The notes: generated by a model not told the origin, from the letters alone. Positions 6,253 to 13,605 are shown, counted from the first letter of the stretch. The stretch is 14,363 nucleotides of DNA from DASRHT01 sp035293765 (GCA_035293765.1 DATGMF010000064.1:1-14363), one strand, 5' to 3'. Numbers and translations: made by a program.

Positions 6253-6525
6253 ATGTCTTTGTCTGGAATGACTGGTTCTGCATCTGGAGGACTTCTCAAT
6301 TGCGGTTGCTTTTCCCAGGGAGCTGAATGGATAGTCATGGGAACAAGTTATCTTGCAGATTTTCACGGCAACATCATGTTCTTGCTGGACCCCAATAAAC
6401 TTTCGCAATTCCTGAGCGACGTAATTTCCCAGGTGCCTCTTTTGATTCAGGAACAGGTGCCCGACGGCATTGGCAGTATCGCTATTCGTAATCCTCCAGC
6501 CGTGGAGGATTTTTATGCTTTCTGA
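6253..6525 (+). CDS. Hypothetical 90-residue protein
   Basis: Not recognised. The ATG at 6253 has AAAGGAAG (6235-6242) at suitable spacing. The N-terminus is rich in Gly, Ser and Cys (MSLSGMTGSASGGLLNCGC), the middle has a hydrophobic patch (GNIMFLLDPNKL), and an amphipathic helix may follow (QFLSDVISQVPLLIQEQV). No signal peptide or known domain is visible. Its last 13 bases overlap the 3' end of the convergent NUDIX gene, and a terminator-like hairpin (6491-6514) lies inside its last codons, before the stop. That makes it uncertain whether the whole frame is translated. Confidence 0.5.
   Translation: MSLSGMTGSASGGLLNCGCFSQGAEWIVMGTSYLADFHGNIMFLLDPNKLSQFLSDVISQVPLLIQEQVPDGIGSIAIRNPPAVEDFYAF
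6491..6514 (+). terminator. Rho-independent terminator-like hairpin overlapping two gene ends
   Basis: Perfect 8-bp stem ATCCTCCA (6491-6498) / TGGAGGAT (6503-6510) with GCCG loop and TTTT immediately after. The T-tract is on the + strand. On the minus strand the hairpin starts a few bases after the NUDIX stop codon (6513-6515) but is followed by TACGAATA, a poor U-tract. It could therefore serve the + transcript best, yet it lies within the last codons of the 90-aa ORF. Confidence 0.65.
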
Positions 6526-7133
6526 CTTGTAGCAAGCAAGGCAAACTGCATATCTTTTGGACAAATAGCCACCCCATTATAGCGCCAATAGGCTGTATTT
6601 GAACAACGCACAGAAGGAGCAGTTTCTATCTCGCATTGGCAAGCATCTATTGCCTGCAATCCCACTGTATGATGGTAATATGTAGTAAAAAAGTGACGAA
6701 GGGCTACATGGAGAAGTTTGATATGGTTAAATGCCAGGAAAGGAAGCTTCTGCAAATTTTCTACCGAGTGCCACTGCACATGAGAAGCATCATCTCCCGC
6801 CTCAATGTGGATTTGTGGGCTTAATGGTTCCGAGAGGACATAGAGCAAACAAATGTACTTGCCTCGTGGATCTTCAAAATCCTCATAAGTCTGGACTTGT
6901 TGAAACAGGTGCAAAGGGATATCAAGGCCCGTTTCTTCTCGTGTTTCGCGTTGAGCAGTCGCTTCTAGCGAAGGATCATCTGTATTCAGATGGCCTCCAG
7001 GGAGCGCCCAGGCCCCTTGATAAGGTTGTTTTTTTCGTTGGATCAATACCACCTCCCATCCAGAGCCGGAAGGAGAGAGACGCGGAATAACGATATCTAC
7101 TGTAACAAAAACACTTGCTACTTGATCTGGCAT
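6513..7133 (-). CDS. NUDIX hydrolase with C-terminal Cys-containing tail
   Basis: NUDIX-fold pyrophosphohydrolase, 206 residues. The Nudix box runs from PGGHLN to REETGL (about 45-70): RETREETGL is intact, while the spacing from the conserved Gly to RE is one residue longer than in the standard motif, as in some ADP-ribose pyrophosphatase/NrtR-like members. LAFNHIKLL (133-141) also fits that group. After about residue 160 an extra tail contains Cys165, Cys167, Cys177 and Cys191 around TAYWRYNGVAICPKDM, resembling a degenerate zinc ribbon. It starts 17 bp after the XRE/TPR gene with AAAGGAG before the ATG, so the two are probably one operon. Substrate is not determinable. Confidence 0.9.
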   Translation of the reverse strand: MPDQVASVFVTVDIVIPRLSPSGSGWEVVLIQRKKQPYQGAWALPGGHLNTDDPSLEATAQRETREETGLDIPLHLFQQVQTYEDFEDPRGKYICLLYVLSEPLSPQIHIEAGDDASHVQWHSVENLQKLPFLAFNHIKLLHVALRHFFTTYYHHTVGLQAIDACQCEIETAPSVRCSNTAYWRYNGVAICPKDMQFALLATSQKA

Positions 7134-7150
7134 AAAATAATCTCCTTTGT

Positions 7151-8338
7151 TTACACGGTACTGTTATCCAGGAGCATATATGTTTCGTAGAGAAGATTTT
7201 TTAGGTCTTTCACTCTTGGATGGTTTTGGAAAGGGCCATTTTCCAAATCTCTTAAAAGTTTGCGCACTCGATTCATTTGATGTGGTGAATGACATTGGTA
7301 TGCTATGATAATACCCTTACTCATTACGTCCACTGCTGTTGTGATATCGCCTGCATCGCAGAGGGCTTGTCCTCTACTGATTTCCAAAAGTGCGTGCCAG
7401 CGAGGAGTCATAGACTCAGCCCTGCTGAGTGCTTTTTCTGCAAGTTCCAGGTAGGGGATCGCTTTCAGCGGCTTCCCAAGATCGCGATTTGCCTTTCCTC
7501 GGATTTCGTATATCTCAAACGGAATGAACTCTTTTTTTGCGATATCTCTTCCGGCGCCTGCAAAAGCAAGAAGATCCGTTGCTTCTGAAATTGTTTGTTC
7601 AAAAGCAGTTTCATTACTAATGTCACTATAGGTATAGGCGAGAAGTTGGAGAACATATCCTAATGTTGCTTGATTGGCATTAGCAGCTTGATCTCTAGCG
7701 TTTTCCATATAACTAACAGCAGTCGTTTTATCATTTTGTCGCCGAAATACATCACCCATGAGAGCAAGGTAGGTGATGGTGAAATTAGTATCCTGAATTT
7801 CTTTTGCAAGTGTGTATGCTTGCTTATAGTGGTAAAGGGCAAAGTCATTTTGTAAAGCGTCAAGGTGAATTGCACCAAGTAATCCATGACATCGGATAAC
7901 AAGCTCTTTTGCATGTAGTATATGCACAGTGGATAATGGCATATAGATTATTTTCTCTAGAGTGGGCAATAGTTTTGTTATTTCTCTGGTAGCTTGTTTT
8001 GGCCTTGAAGCAAACCACATTTCCCAAGCGAGATTGGTAATGCTTTCAGCCTGATCAAGCCTCTCGTTTATTGGTGGGTCTACCTCCGCCATCGAAGTGA
8101 TATTTGTGGGTGATTGATTGGGGCCGAGTTGAATAAACCCCAGTTCGTCGGCTGTTTTCCCGAAGAGGCGGCAGAGCTTTTCCTGGTAATAGAGGCTGGG
8201 TGCACGCTCCCCCGTTTCCCAGCGGCTCACAACGTCCTTGCTTGTATCGATGTCAAAGGCCACCTTTTTCTGTGACCAGCCTCGACGTAACCGTTCCGTT
8301 CTCAACTGCTCGTTTGGTTGCTTTTCGTTCTCGCCCAT
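7151..8338 (-). CDS. XRE-family regulator with C-terminal TPR-like domain
   Basis: A 395-residue cytoplasmic regulator. An N-terminal XRE helix-turn-helix (about 9-64: LRTERLRRGWSQKKVAFDI, VVSRWETGERAP) is followed by an alpha-helical region (about 95-390) with TPR-like repeats such as HYKQAYTLAKEIQD, YLALMGDVFRRQND, AVSYMENARDQA and YLELAEKALSRAES. XRE+TPR proteins often sense peptides or partner proteins, but no peptide gene is identifiable here. ATG at 8338 was preferred to a TTG at 8365; GGGGAG lies just upstream. The coding sequence is clearly more A/T-rich than the peptidase or kinase genes. It is followed by the NUDIX gene and divergent from the 8522-9745 cluster. Confidence 0.9.
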   Translation of the reverse strand: MGENEKQPNEQLRTERLRRGWSQKKVAFDIDTSKDVVSRWETGERAPSLYYQEKLCRLFGKTADELGFIQLGPNQSPTNITSMAEVDPPINERLDQAESITNLAWEMWFASRPKQATREITKLLPTLEKIIYMPLSTVHILHAKELVIRCHGLLGAIHLDALQNDFALYHYKQAYTLAKEIQDTNFTITYLALMGDVFRRQNDKTTAVSYMENARDQAANANQATLGYVLQLLAYTYSDISNETAFEQTISEATDLLAFAGAGRDIAKKEFIPFEIYEIRGKANRDLGKPLKAIPYLELAEKALSRAESMTPRWHALLEISRGQALCDAGDITTAVDVMSKGIIIAYQCHSPHQMNRVRKLLRDLENGPFQNHPRVKDLKNLLYETYMLLDNSTV

Positions 8339-8379
8339 TCCTCTCTCCCCGTAATGCTCATCCAATAGCGTGCGCAGAT

Positions 8380-8385
8380 ATTATA
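8380..8385 (-). promoter_or_regulatory. Extended -10 promoter for the XRE/TPR-NUDIX operon
   Basis: On the minus strand the sequence reads TGTTATAAT, a TGn extension with a consensus TATAAT. The expected -35 region is poor. It sits 41 bp before the ATG at 8338, a suitable distance. Confidence 0.5.
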
Positions 8386-8480
8386 ACACACTGTCTATTT
8401 GCCATTCCCCTAGCATTTTTTGTCATAAGGATACCATCTGTTGCGTTCAGTATCTCATGTATTCTTATTTTTGCAATAGG

Positions 8481-8508
8481 TTGACATTACGTATTTCATC
8501 TTTACAGT
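8481..8508 (+). promoter_or_regulatory. Possible promoter for the small-protein/Uma2 cluster
   Basis: Consensus -35 TTGACA (8481-8486), then 16 bp, then TACAGT (8503-8508) as a weak -10. Transcription would begin near 8515, only a few bases before the ATG at 8522, leaving little or no leader. The true -10 may differ. Confidence 0.3.
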
Positions 8509-8521
8509 GAAGGGGGCTTCC

Positions 8522-8851
8522 ATGCCTGAAGAACAGCTTGAGTTTTTTTGCCTGGTGGATCAGCGGAAACGGAGTTATCAAGATCAGGTGGATTATTTAA
8601 ATGCCTTACATGTTGATCAGGTACCTGTAGAAATTGATGGGGAAATGTATATACGGTTATGTTGTACGGCAGGAGGGGTGGCGATAGCGATTGGGGATAA
8701 GGGCGAATATCGCGTGGTTGTGCCGGGAGGATATTTCTTCCTGAGAGAACTTACGCACTGCGGCAAACTATCAAATGGTCATTATCGTTACCTCCTTTTT
8801 CTGGATTTTGCGCAGCTTGTACAGGGGAGGGAAAATCATGCCGATACCTAA
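8522..8851 (+). CDS. Hypothetical 109-residue protein, first gene of the Uma2 cluster
   Basis: Not recognised. From the ATG at 8522 (GAAGGGGG just upstream) it has 109 residues. The N-terminus is charged and probably helical (QRKRSYQDQVDYLNAL); the middle looks like beta strands (VPVEIDGEMYIRLCC, GGVAIAIGDKGEYRVVVPGGYFFL). No signal peptide or membrane segment is seen. The next gene starts inside its last codons (14-bp overlap, different frame), which suggests coupled translation and a shared function. A GTG at 8507 is a less likely start. Confidence 0.65.
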   Translation: MPEEQLEFFCLVDQRKRSYQDQVDYLNALHVDQVPVEIDGEMYIRLCCTAGGVAIAIGDKGEYRVVVPGGYFFLRELTHCGKLSNGHYRYLLFLDFAQLVQGRENHADT

Positions 8852-9152
8852 GATCCCTCTTTCGCAGATCGAGTTAGAGATAGAGGAAGCTGCCTGCCTC
8901 CAAAAAATGCTGCAAGCAGGCACGTATGAGCAGCATATTGCATTCCAGATAAGCAATGTCATCAACAAATTGCGGGTGACGATTACCGTTGAGCTTGAAG
9001 GCATGGAGCTGCTTGTACTCAATACCGTGCTAAATGATATAATTGGAGCATCAGCTACCAGCAGTGATGCGGTTATGCAGCTTGCAGGCACGCAAAGAAA
9101 AGTGCAGGAGCAGATCGCTAAACGCTACCGGGAGATACTGGCGGCTCAATGA
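8838..9152 (+). CDS. Hypothetical 104-residue protein, second gene of the Uma2 cluster
   Basis: Not recognised. The ATG at 8838 has a strong AGGGGAGGG ribosome binding site inside the upstream gene. The protein looks largely helical (IELEIEEAACLQKMLQ, HIAFQISNVINKL, GTQRKVQEQIAKRYREILAAQ), acidic at the N-terminus and basic at the C-terminus, with no membrane segment. It overlaps the preceding gene by 14 bp and is followed 20 bp later by the Uma2 gene, so all three are likely one transcript. Confidence 0.7.
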   Translation: MPIPKIPLSQIELEIEEAACLQKMLQAGTYEQHIAFQISNVINKLRVTITVELEGMELLVLNTVLNDIIGASATSSDAVMQLAGTQRKVQEQIAKRYREILAAQ

Positions 9153-9172
9153 TGTTGTGAGGGAGGTGGTCT

Positions 9173-9745
9173 TTGTTGAAATCGGTCAGCGAATACTTCC
9201 AGCTTGATGATACTGACCCTTATAGTAAGTATGAATACCTGGATGGTATTATAAGGATGATGTCCGGCGAATCTGGAGAACACAGTGAGATTGCATATCA
9301 CATGCGCACGGTGCTCAATCAGAACTTGCGCACCGGGCCATGTTTTGTCCACGGGTCGGATGTGCGGGTGCAGGTTTCGGCCTCGCGCTATTTTTACCCG
9401 GATGTGACGGTCTCGTGCGATGTGGCTGATCGGAGGCGGGGCAATAAGCTGATACGCTCGCCGCGCATTGTGGTGGAGGTGCTTTCGCCATCGACGGAGA
9501 AGGTTGACCGCAACGACAAGTTGAAAGCGTATCAGGCATGTCCCACCATTCAGGAGATTGTGCTGACCAGCCAGTTTGCCCCGCATATTGAGATGTATCG
9601 GCGAGATAGGGAGAAGAGCGACGGATGGCACCATGTTTTTTATACAGCGGGCCAGGAAGTCTTGCTTGAAAGCGTTGATGTGCATTTTCTGCTTGAAGAT
9701 CTTTATCGGGGTATTAACTTTGATGAGCCGCTTATAGAGGAATGA
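9173..9745 (+). CDS. Uma2 family (DUF820) PD-(D/E)XK endonuclease
   Basis: A 190-residue member of the Uma2/DUF820 family, a restriction-endonuclease-like fold very abundant in Cyanobacteria and Chloroflexota, whose biological role is largely unknown. Visible family marks are YEYLDGIIRMMSG (20-32), SDVRVQV (62-68), YFYPDVTVSCD with Asp77, RIVVEVLSPST with Glu102, and DRNDKLKAYQ plus PTIQEIVLTSQ. Start is TTG at 9173, with GGAGG six bases upstream; an adjacent TTG at 9176 is equally possible. Third gene of the cluster beginning at 8522. Uma2 proteins are often found as multiple scattered copies, so transfer is plausible. Confidence 0.9.
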   Translation: MLKSVSEYFQLDDTDPYSKYEYLDGIIRMMSGESGEHSEIAYHMRTVLNQNLRTGPCFVHGSDVRVQVSASRYFYPDVTVSCDVADRRRGNKLIRSPRIVVEVLSPSTEKVDRNDKLKAYQACPTIQEIVLTSQFAPHIEMYRRDREKSDGWHHVFYTAGQEVLLESVDVHFLLEDLYRGINFDEPLIEE

Positions 9746-9758
9746 CAGGATGCATTAG

Positions 9759-10064
9759 ATGTTTGCGAGAACAACGATTGTGCAGTTTAAGCCTGGCACT
9801 GAGGAGCAGGCGAAGCATTTTGTTCGCGAGATTATGCTGCCGACGGCAAGCAAGCAGCAAGGATTTCAAGAGGCGCTCTTTTTAAAAAATGGCAAAAATG
9901 CCAGGAAATACACTATTATTAGTATATGGGAGACAGAGGAAGCTATGCTTGCCAGCAGACCACCGGACGAGCTACTCCCACAGTTAGATGCATTTGGAGA
10001 ACATATTGCCGAGGCTGATCAGGATGGGTGTGAGGTGTTGTTGCGTTTAGAAAAAGACCGCTAA
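9759..10064 (+). CDS. ABM-domain (antibiotic biosynthesis monooxygenase-like) protein
   Basis: A 101-residue ferredoxin-like alpha+beta barrel protein. It starts with a beta strand FARTTIVQFKPG, has helix EEQAKHFVREIMLPT, then QQGFQEALFLKNG and the strand KYTIISIWETEEAMLAS, which is the typical ABM pattern. Family members are small cofactor-free monooxygenases, heme-degrading enzymes or simply uncharacterised dimers; nothing here separates these. It lies 13 bp before the FAD oxidoreductase gene and may share its transcript, and 13 bp after the Uma2 stop, so the whole 8522-11520 stretch could be read together. The ribosome binding site is weak (AGGA). Confidence 0.75.
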   Translation: MFARTTIVQFKPGTEEQAKHFVREIMLPTASKQQGFQEALFLKNGKNARKYTIISIWETEEAMLASRPPDELLPQLDAFGEHIAEADQDGCEVLLRLEKDR

Positions 10065-10077
10065 AGATTGAATAGTT

Positions 10078-11520
10078 ATGTCCACTCAGCACAAATATGA
10101 TGCTATCGTCATTGGGGCGGGACCGAATGGGCTGGCTGCCGCGATCACTATGGCGCAGGCCGGTCGCTCCGTCTGCGTCTATGAGGCAAAGGAAACCATT
10201 GGCGGTGGCGCACGCTCGATAGAGTTGACGCTGCCGGGCTTTTTACACGATGTCTGCTCGGCGATCCATCCTCTCGGAGCAGGCTCTCCCTTTTTTCGCA
10301 CACTGCCGCTGGCACAATATGGACTGGAGTGGATTCATCCCCCGATTCCCCTGGCGCATCCGCTCGATGATGGAACGGCTGTGGTGCTTGACCGCTCCAT
10401 TGATGGAACGGCTGCGTCGCTGGGCTGTGATGCGGACGCGTATAAAAACTTGATGACTCCCCTGGTGGCTCGCTGGGATATCATTACTGATGCTTTCCTC
10501 GGTCCCCTGCGTGTGCGCATGCTGCGTCATCCCCTTGCGCTGGCAGAGTTTGGACTGTCGGCGGTTCGCTCGGCGCGTGGCCTGGCCGAAAGTCATTTTA
10601 GAGGAATACATGCACGGGCGCTGCTCGCCGGTCTGAGCGCGCATTCAATGTTACCGCTTGAGCGGCCTCCCAGCGCCGCCTTTGGCCTCCTGCTTGGCAT
10701 AGCGGCCCATGTAATTGGCTGGCCTCTGCCGCGTGGTGGCTCGCAGAAGATTATGGAGGCGCTGGCGTCGTACCTGCGTGTGCTGGGAGGCGAAATTGTC
10801 ACCGGCGTCGAGGTCAAGTCCATTGACGAACTGCCATCGGCGCGCGCTGTGCTCTGCGATATCACTCCGCAGCAGCTCCTGCTCATTGCCGGCGCTCATT
10901 TTCCGGGGACGTATAACCGGCATTTGAGGTGCTATCGTTACGGCCCGGGCGCGTTTAAAATCGACTTTGCCCTTGATGGGCCGATCCCGTGGCAGGCGCA
11001 GGCGTGCTGTCAGGCTGGCACCGTTCACCTGGGCGGAACGCTGCCGGAGATTGCGCAGGCCGAACGTCAGGTCTGGCAGGGGGAGCATCCCGAGCATCCA
11101 TTCGTCCTGCTCGCGCAGCAGAGCCTCTTCGATGCGACCCGCGCTCCGGCGGGCAAACATACTGCCTGGGCGTATTGCCATGTGCCCAACGGCTCAACGG
11201 TTGATATGACTGAACGTATCGAAGCGCAGATCGAACGCTTCGCCCCCGGTTTTCGTGACCGCATCCTTGCCCGCCATACATTGAATGCAGCGGAGCTTGA
11301 GGCGTATAATGCAAATTACGTGGGAGGGGACATCAATGGCGGAGTGCAGGATTTCTGGCAACTCTTCGCGCGTCCTACGTTTCGCCTAGTGCCATATACC
11401 ACGCCTGCCCGCAATATCTATCTATGCTCATCCTCAACTCCGCCAGGGGGAGGCGTGCATGGCCTTTGTGGCTACTTTGCAGCTCAGGCGGCGCTACGAG
11501 CCTTCCGTTCAATCGGGTGA
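10078..11520 (+). CDS. FAD-dependent oxidoreductase, phytoene-desaturase/PYROXD2-like
   Basis: A 480-residue flavoprotein. The N-terminal dinucleotide-binding fold is clear: YDAIVIGAGPNGLAAAI (Gly13, Gly15, Gly18), with VCVYEAKETIGGGARS following. The PYROXD2-like group is recognised by PGFLHDVCSAIHPLG near residue 55 and by the C-terminal IYLCSSSTPPGGGVHGLCGYFAAQAALR that closes the FAD site. The central FKIDFALDGPIPW stretch also fits. Members oxidise or desaturate unidentified, often lipid-like, substrates; the true substrate cannot be read from sequence. No Shine-Dalgarno is visible before the ATG at 10078, which fits translational coupling to the ABM gene 13 bp upstream. Confidence 0.9.
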   Translation: MSTQHKYDAIVIGAGPNGLAAAITMAQAGRSVCVYEAKETIGGGARSIELTLPGFLHDVCSAIHPLGAGSPFFRTLPLAQYGLEWIHPPIPLAHPLDDGTAVVLDRSIDGTAASLGCDADAYKNLMTPLVARWDIITDAFLGPLRVRMLRHPLALAEFGLSAVRSARGLAESHFRGIHARALLAGLSAHSMLPLERPPSAAFGLLLGIAAHVIGWPLPRGGSQKIMEALASYLRVLGGEIVTGVEVKSIDELPSARAVLCDITPQQLLLIAGAHFPGTYNRHLRCYRYGPGAFKIDFALDGPIPWQAQACCQAGTVHLGGTLPEIAQAERQVWQGEHPEHPFVLLAQQSLFDATRAPAGKHTAWAYCHVPNGSTVDMTERIEAQIERFAPGFRDRILARHTLNAAELEAYNANYVGGDINGGVQDFWQLFARPTFRLVPYTTPARNIYLCSSSTPPGGGVHGLCGYFAAQAALRAFRSIG

Positions 11521-11598
11521 GTGAGCCCGCTCCAGAAGGCAATGGTGTTCCACTAGAGCTGATCAGATTGGCAGCTAGATTCGCGGAGCGGGTTCACT
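11520..11598. repeat. Nested inverted repeat downstream of the FAD oxidoreductase
   Basis: Outer arms AGTGAGCCCGCTCC (11520-11533) and GGAGCGGGTTCACT (11585-11598) complement at 13 of 14 positions with a 51-bp interval. Inside, CTAGAGCTG (11553-11561) and CAGCTAG (11572-11578) form a second stem with one bulged base. CACTAG occurs at 11551 and 11595. The left arm begins on the last base of the stop codon. Possible terminator structure or a small mobile-element remnant; no T-run follows. Confidence 0.55.
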
Positions 11599-11640
11599 AG
11601 CTGCGGTAGCGGCGTTCCCGATTGCTTTTCAAGACTGAAC

Positions 11641-11680
11641 GATAGCCAGCTTGCTCCATCAAGGGAAAAGGCTGGCTATC
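11641..11680. terminator. Perfect 10-bp stem hairpin between convergent genes
   Basis: GATAGCCAGC (11641-11650) and GCTGGCTATC (11671-11680) pair perfectly around a 20-base loop. It lies between the stops of the oxidoreductase (+) and the aminopeptidase (-), so it is placed for two-way termination. ATTTTG follows on the + side; the minus side has no clear T-run. Confidence 0.6.
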
Positions 11681-11693
11681 ATTTTGAGCGTAA

Positions 11694-13211
11694 TTACTGG
11701 GCCAGGCGCAGGGCAAGTTCCGCAAGGGTGCGCACGCCAAAGCCGGTGGCTCCCATCTCTTGATAGGGCCTCTTGCTATCCCTGTAGGTCATACCAGCAA
11801 TATCCAGGTGCGCCCATCGCGTCTCGCCGACAAAATTCTCCAGAACTTTTGCTGCTACAATCGAGCCGCCAGCTCGTCCGCCAGTTTGCCTGACATCGGC
11901 AATCTCGCTTTTGACCAGATCGTCGTATTCGGTGTCGAGCGGCATCGGCCAGTATTTTTCTCCGGTGGCACGACCGGCGGCAATGATCTCGTCGGTCAAC
12001 AGTTCATCATTGCTGAACAGACCGGCCATGACATTGCCTAGAGCGACGACAATGGCGCCTGTCAGCGTTGCCAGGTCGATAATCGGCGATAGCCCCTCTT
12101 TTACCGCGTAGGAGAGGGCGTCAGCAAGGATCAGGCGGCCTTCGGCATCGGTATTCAGGATCTCGATGGTTTTCCCGTTCATGATGCGTAAGACGTCGCC
12201 TGGATGAAAGGCTGTGCCGCTGGGCATATTTTCGCAGGTGGGAACAAGGGCCGTCACGTTGATATGCGGTTTAAGGGCGCCAATTGCCTGCATTGCCCCG
12301 AGCACCGCGGCGGCTCCGGCCATGTCGCCCTTCATTCTTTCCATGCCTTCGGCAGTCTTCAGCGACAGGCCGCCGGAATCGAACGTGATGCCTTTACCGA
12401 CGAGTGCCAGCCCCTTCTCGCTGCTTTCGGGAGCGCCACGGTAGCGCAAAATAATAAAACGAGGAGGCTCCTCGCTTCCCCGCGTGACAGCGAGCAGACC
12501 GCCCATAGCCAGCTCTTCCATTTTCGCTTTGTCAAATACTTCGCATTCCAGGTGATATTGCTGAGCCATAGCTCTGGCCCGATTAGCCATCTCGGTCGGG
12601 GTGAGGACGCTGGGAGGCTCATTGACCAGGTCGCGGGCGAAGTTTGTGGCTTCGGCCATGATGCGCGCCTTCTGCACTGCGCGCTCGACGTCTGCTGTAT
12701 GCTCTGCGTCTGTCAGCAGCGTAAGTTGAGTAATGCCCTTGCCGTCGTTATCTGAGCGCTGGTAGTGTCTGAAGGTGTAGAGGCCGAGCAGCGCCCCTTC
12801 CAGCAGCGCCTGAGCACCCAGGTCGTCATCATAATTGGCGCTGTTCCCTTGCAATGTCAGCACAATAGAATGCGCGCCGGTGCTTTGAAGATGGCGCAGG
12901 GCGGTCGCGCTGGCCCGCTGGAGCGATTGGGCAGTGATACTCTCCTGCGAACCCAATCCCACCACCACAATGCGCTTGATTGGCAGGCGTCCCATAGGGT
13001 GGATGGTCATGATTTCACCCGGGCTCCCTCTGAATTCGCCATCAGCGCAACGCTCGTCGATCAGTCCTTCCAGTGCTTTGTCTACCGCCGTAGCGGAGGG
13101 CGATAGCAGAACGCTTTTTTTCCCCTGCGCTCCTGCTGAACGCGTGGCTCCTACAATCAGGGCGTCACCCTGCACTTCCTGGATTGTCTGGCTTGTTATG
13201 CGAATATCCAT
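11694..13211 (-). CDS. pepA: Leucyl aminopeptidase, M17 family
   Basis: Cytosolic two-metal aminopeptidase that removes N-terminal residues from peptides, normally as a hexamer. At 505 residues it is full length, with the variable N-terminal domain (about 1-180) and the catalytic domain behind it. Active-site residues align with the family: Lys273 and Asp278 in VGKGITFDSGG, Lys285 in GLSLKTAEGM, Asp296 in MKGDMAGAA, and Asp355, Glu357 and Arg359 in the signature NTDAEGRL (353-360). The start at 13211 has AGGAG seven bases upstream. It lies 38 bp downstream of the small HTH gene on the same strand, so partial co-transcription is possible, though it is a housekeeping enzyme. In other bacteria PepA can also bind DNA. 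Confidence 0.97.
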   Translation of the reverse strand: MDIRITSQTIQEVQGDALIVGATRSAGAQGKKSVLLSPSATAVDKALEGLIDERCADGEFRGSPGEIMTIHPMGRLPIKRIVVVGLGSQESITAQSLQRASATALRHLQSTGAHSIVLTLQGNSANYDDDLGAQALLEGALLGLYTFRHYQRSDNDGKGITQLTLLTDAEHTADVERAVQKARIMAEATNFARDLVNEPPSVLTPTEMANRARAMAQQYHLECEVFDKAKMEELAMGGLLAVTRGSEEPPRFIILRYRGAPESSEKGLALVGKGITFDSGGLSLKTAEGMERMKGDMAGAAAVLGAMQAIGALKPHINVTALVPTCENMPSGTAFHPGDVLRIMNGKTIEILNTDAEGRLILADALSYAVKEGLSPIIDLATLTGAIVVALGNVMAGLFSNDELLTDEIIAAGRATGEKYWPMPLDTEYDDLVKSEIADVRQTGGRAGGSIVAAKVLENFVGETRWAHLDIAGMTYRDSKRPYQEMGATGFGVRTLAELALRLAQ

Positions 13212-13249
13212 GCATATCTCCTAATACTTGACAATACTGTTGTTCGTCG

Positions 13250-13462
13250 CTAATCAATCTCTAAACCATCTATGTCCTCTGGTCTGTAAGAGGTCCCTAG
13301 AAGTTCATTGATCACCCGTAACAGGGCAAGTGCTTTTACCCTCTGTATTGGTCCGGTGCCCTCGACCGCCTTCTTCGCCGTTCTGTAATCCACATCAGCA
13401 CGTCTAGAAAGATGTGACACTGTGATAGCGGCGTTATCTAATAATTGCTGTAAATTTGGCAT
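13250..13462 (-). CDS. Small XRE/Cro-like helix-turn-helix protein
   Basis: A 70-residue protein that is little more than one helix-turn-helix domain: ITVSHLSRRADVDYRTAKKAVEG (about 13-35) followed by RVKALALLRVINELLGTSY. This is the size and pattern of Cro-like repressors and of antitoxin-type or mobile-element regulators. The ribosome binding site is weak (AGGA, distant). A promoter with TTGCAC (13535-13530), 17 bp, and TACACT (13512-13507) reads into it, and the -35 overlaps a palindrome, suggesting autoregulation. Upstream of pepA on the same strand. Confidence 0.75.
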   Translation of the reverse strand: MPNLQQLLDNAAITVSHLSRRADVDYRTAKKAVEGTGPIQRVKALALLRVINELLGTSYRPEDIDGLEID

Positions 13463-13506
13463 GTTACTTAAAAATTCCTAAGAGTACTAGCTTTTCATCT
13501 TAAAGT

Positions 13507-13535
13507 AGTGTAGCAGACAACGCTAGCAGGTGCAA
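13507..13535 (-). promoter_or_regulatory. Promoter of the small HTH gene
   Basis: On the minus strand TTGCAC (13535-13530), 17-bp spacer, TACACT (13512-13507), about 45 bp before the ATG at 13462. The -35 overlaps the palindrome at 13532-13543, so binding there should block RNA polymerase. Confidence 0.55.
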
Positions 13536-13543
13536 GTACTTGC
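13532..13543. promoter_or_regulatory. Perfect 12-bp palindrome, candidate operator
   Basis: GCAAGTACTTGC is a perfect palindrome, inside a looser CTAGCA ... TGCTAG frame. ACTTGCTAG (13538-13546) recurs as its complement CTAGCAAGT at 13642-13650. This is a natural candidate binding site for the neighbouring 70-aa HTH protein. Confidence 0.55.
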
Positions 13544-13564
13544 TAGGAATTGTATTTGAGAGTC

Positions 13565-13593
13565 TTGACTTTCATATCGGAATAGTATACAGT
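13565..13593 (+). promoter_or_regulatory. Plus-strand promoter-like pair
   Basis: TTGACT (13565-13570), then 17 bp, then TACAGT (13588-13593); TATACA (13586-13591) is an alternative -10 at 15 bp. It would transcribe rightward toward 13844. Confidence 0.4.
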
Positions 13594-13605
13594 AAAGAAT
13601 GTCAG

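Noticed and set aside
10651..11181. 176-codon minus-strand open frame within the FAD oxidoreductase gene
   Set aside because: Shadow of a high-GC gene; the + strand protein is complete and of normal family type.
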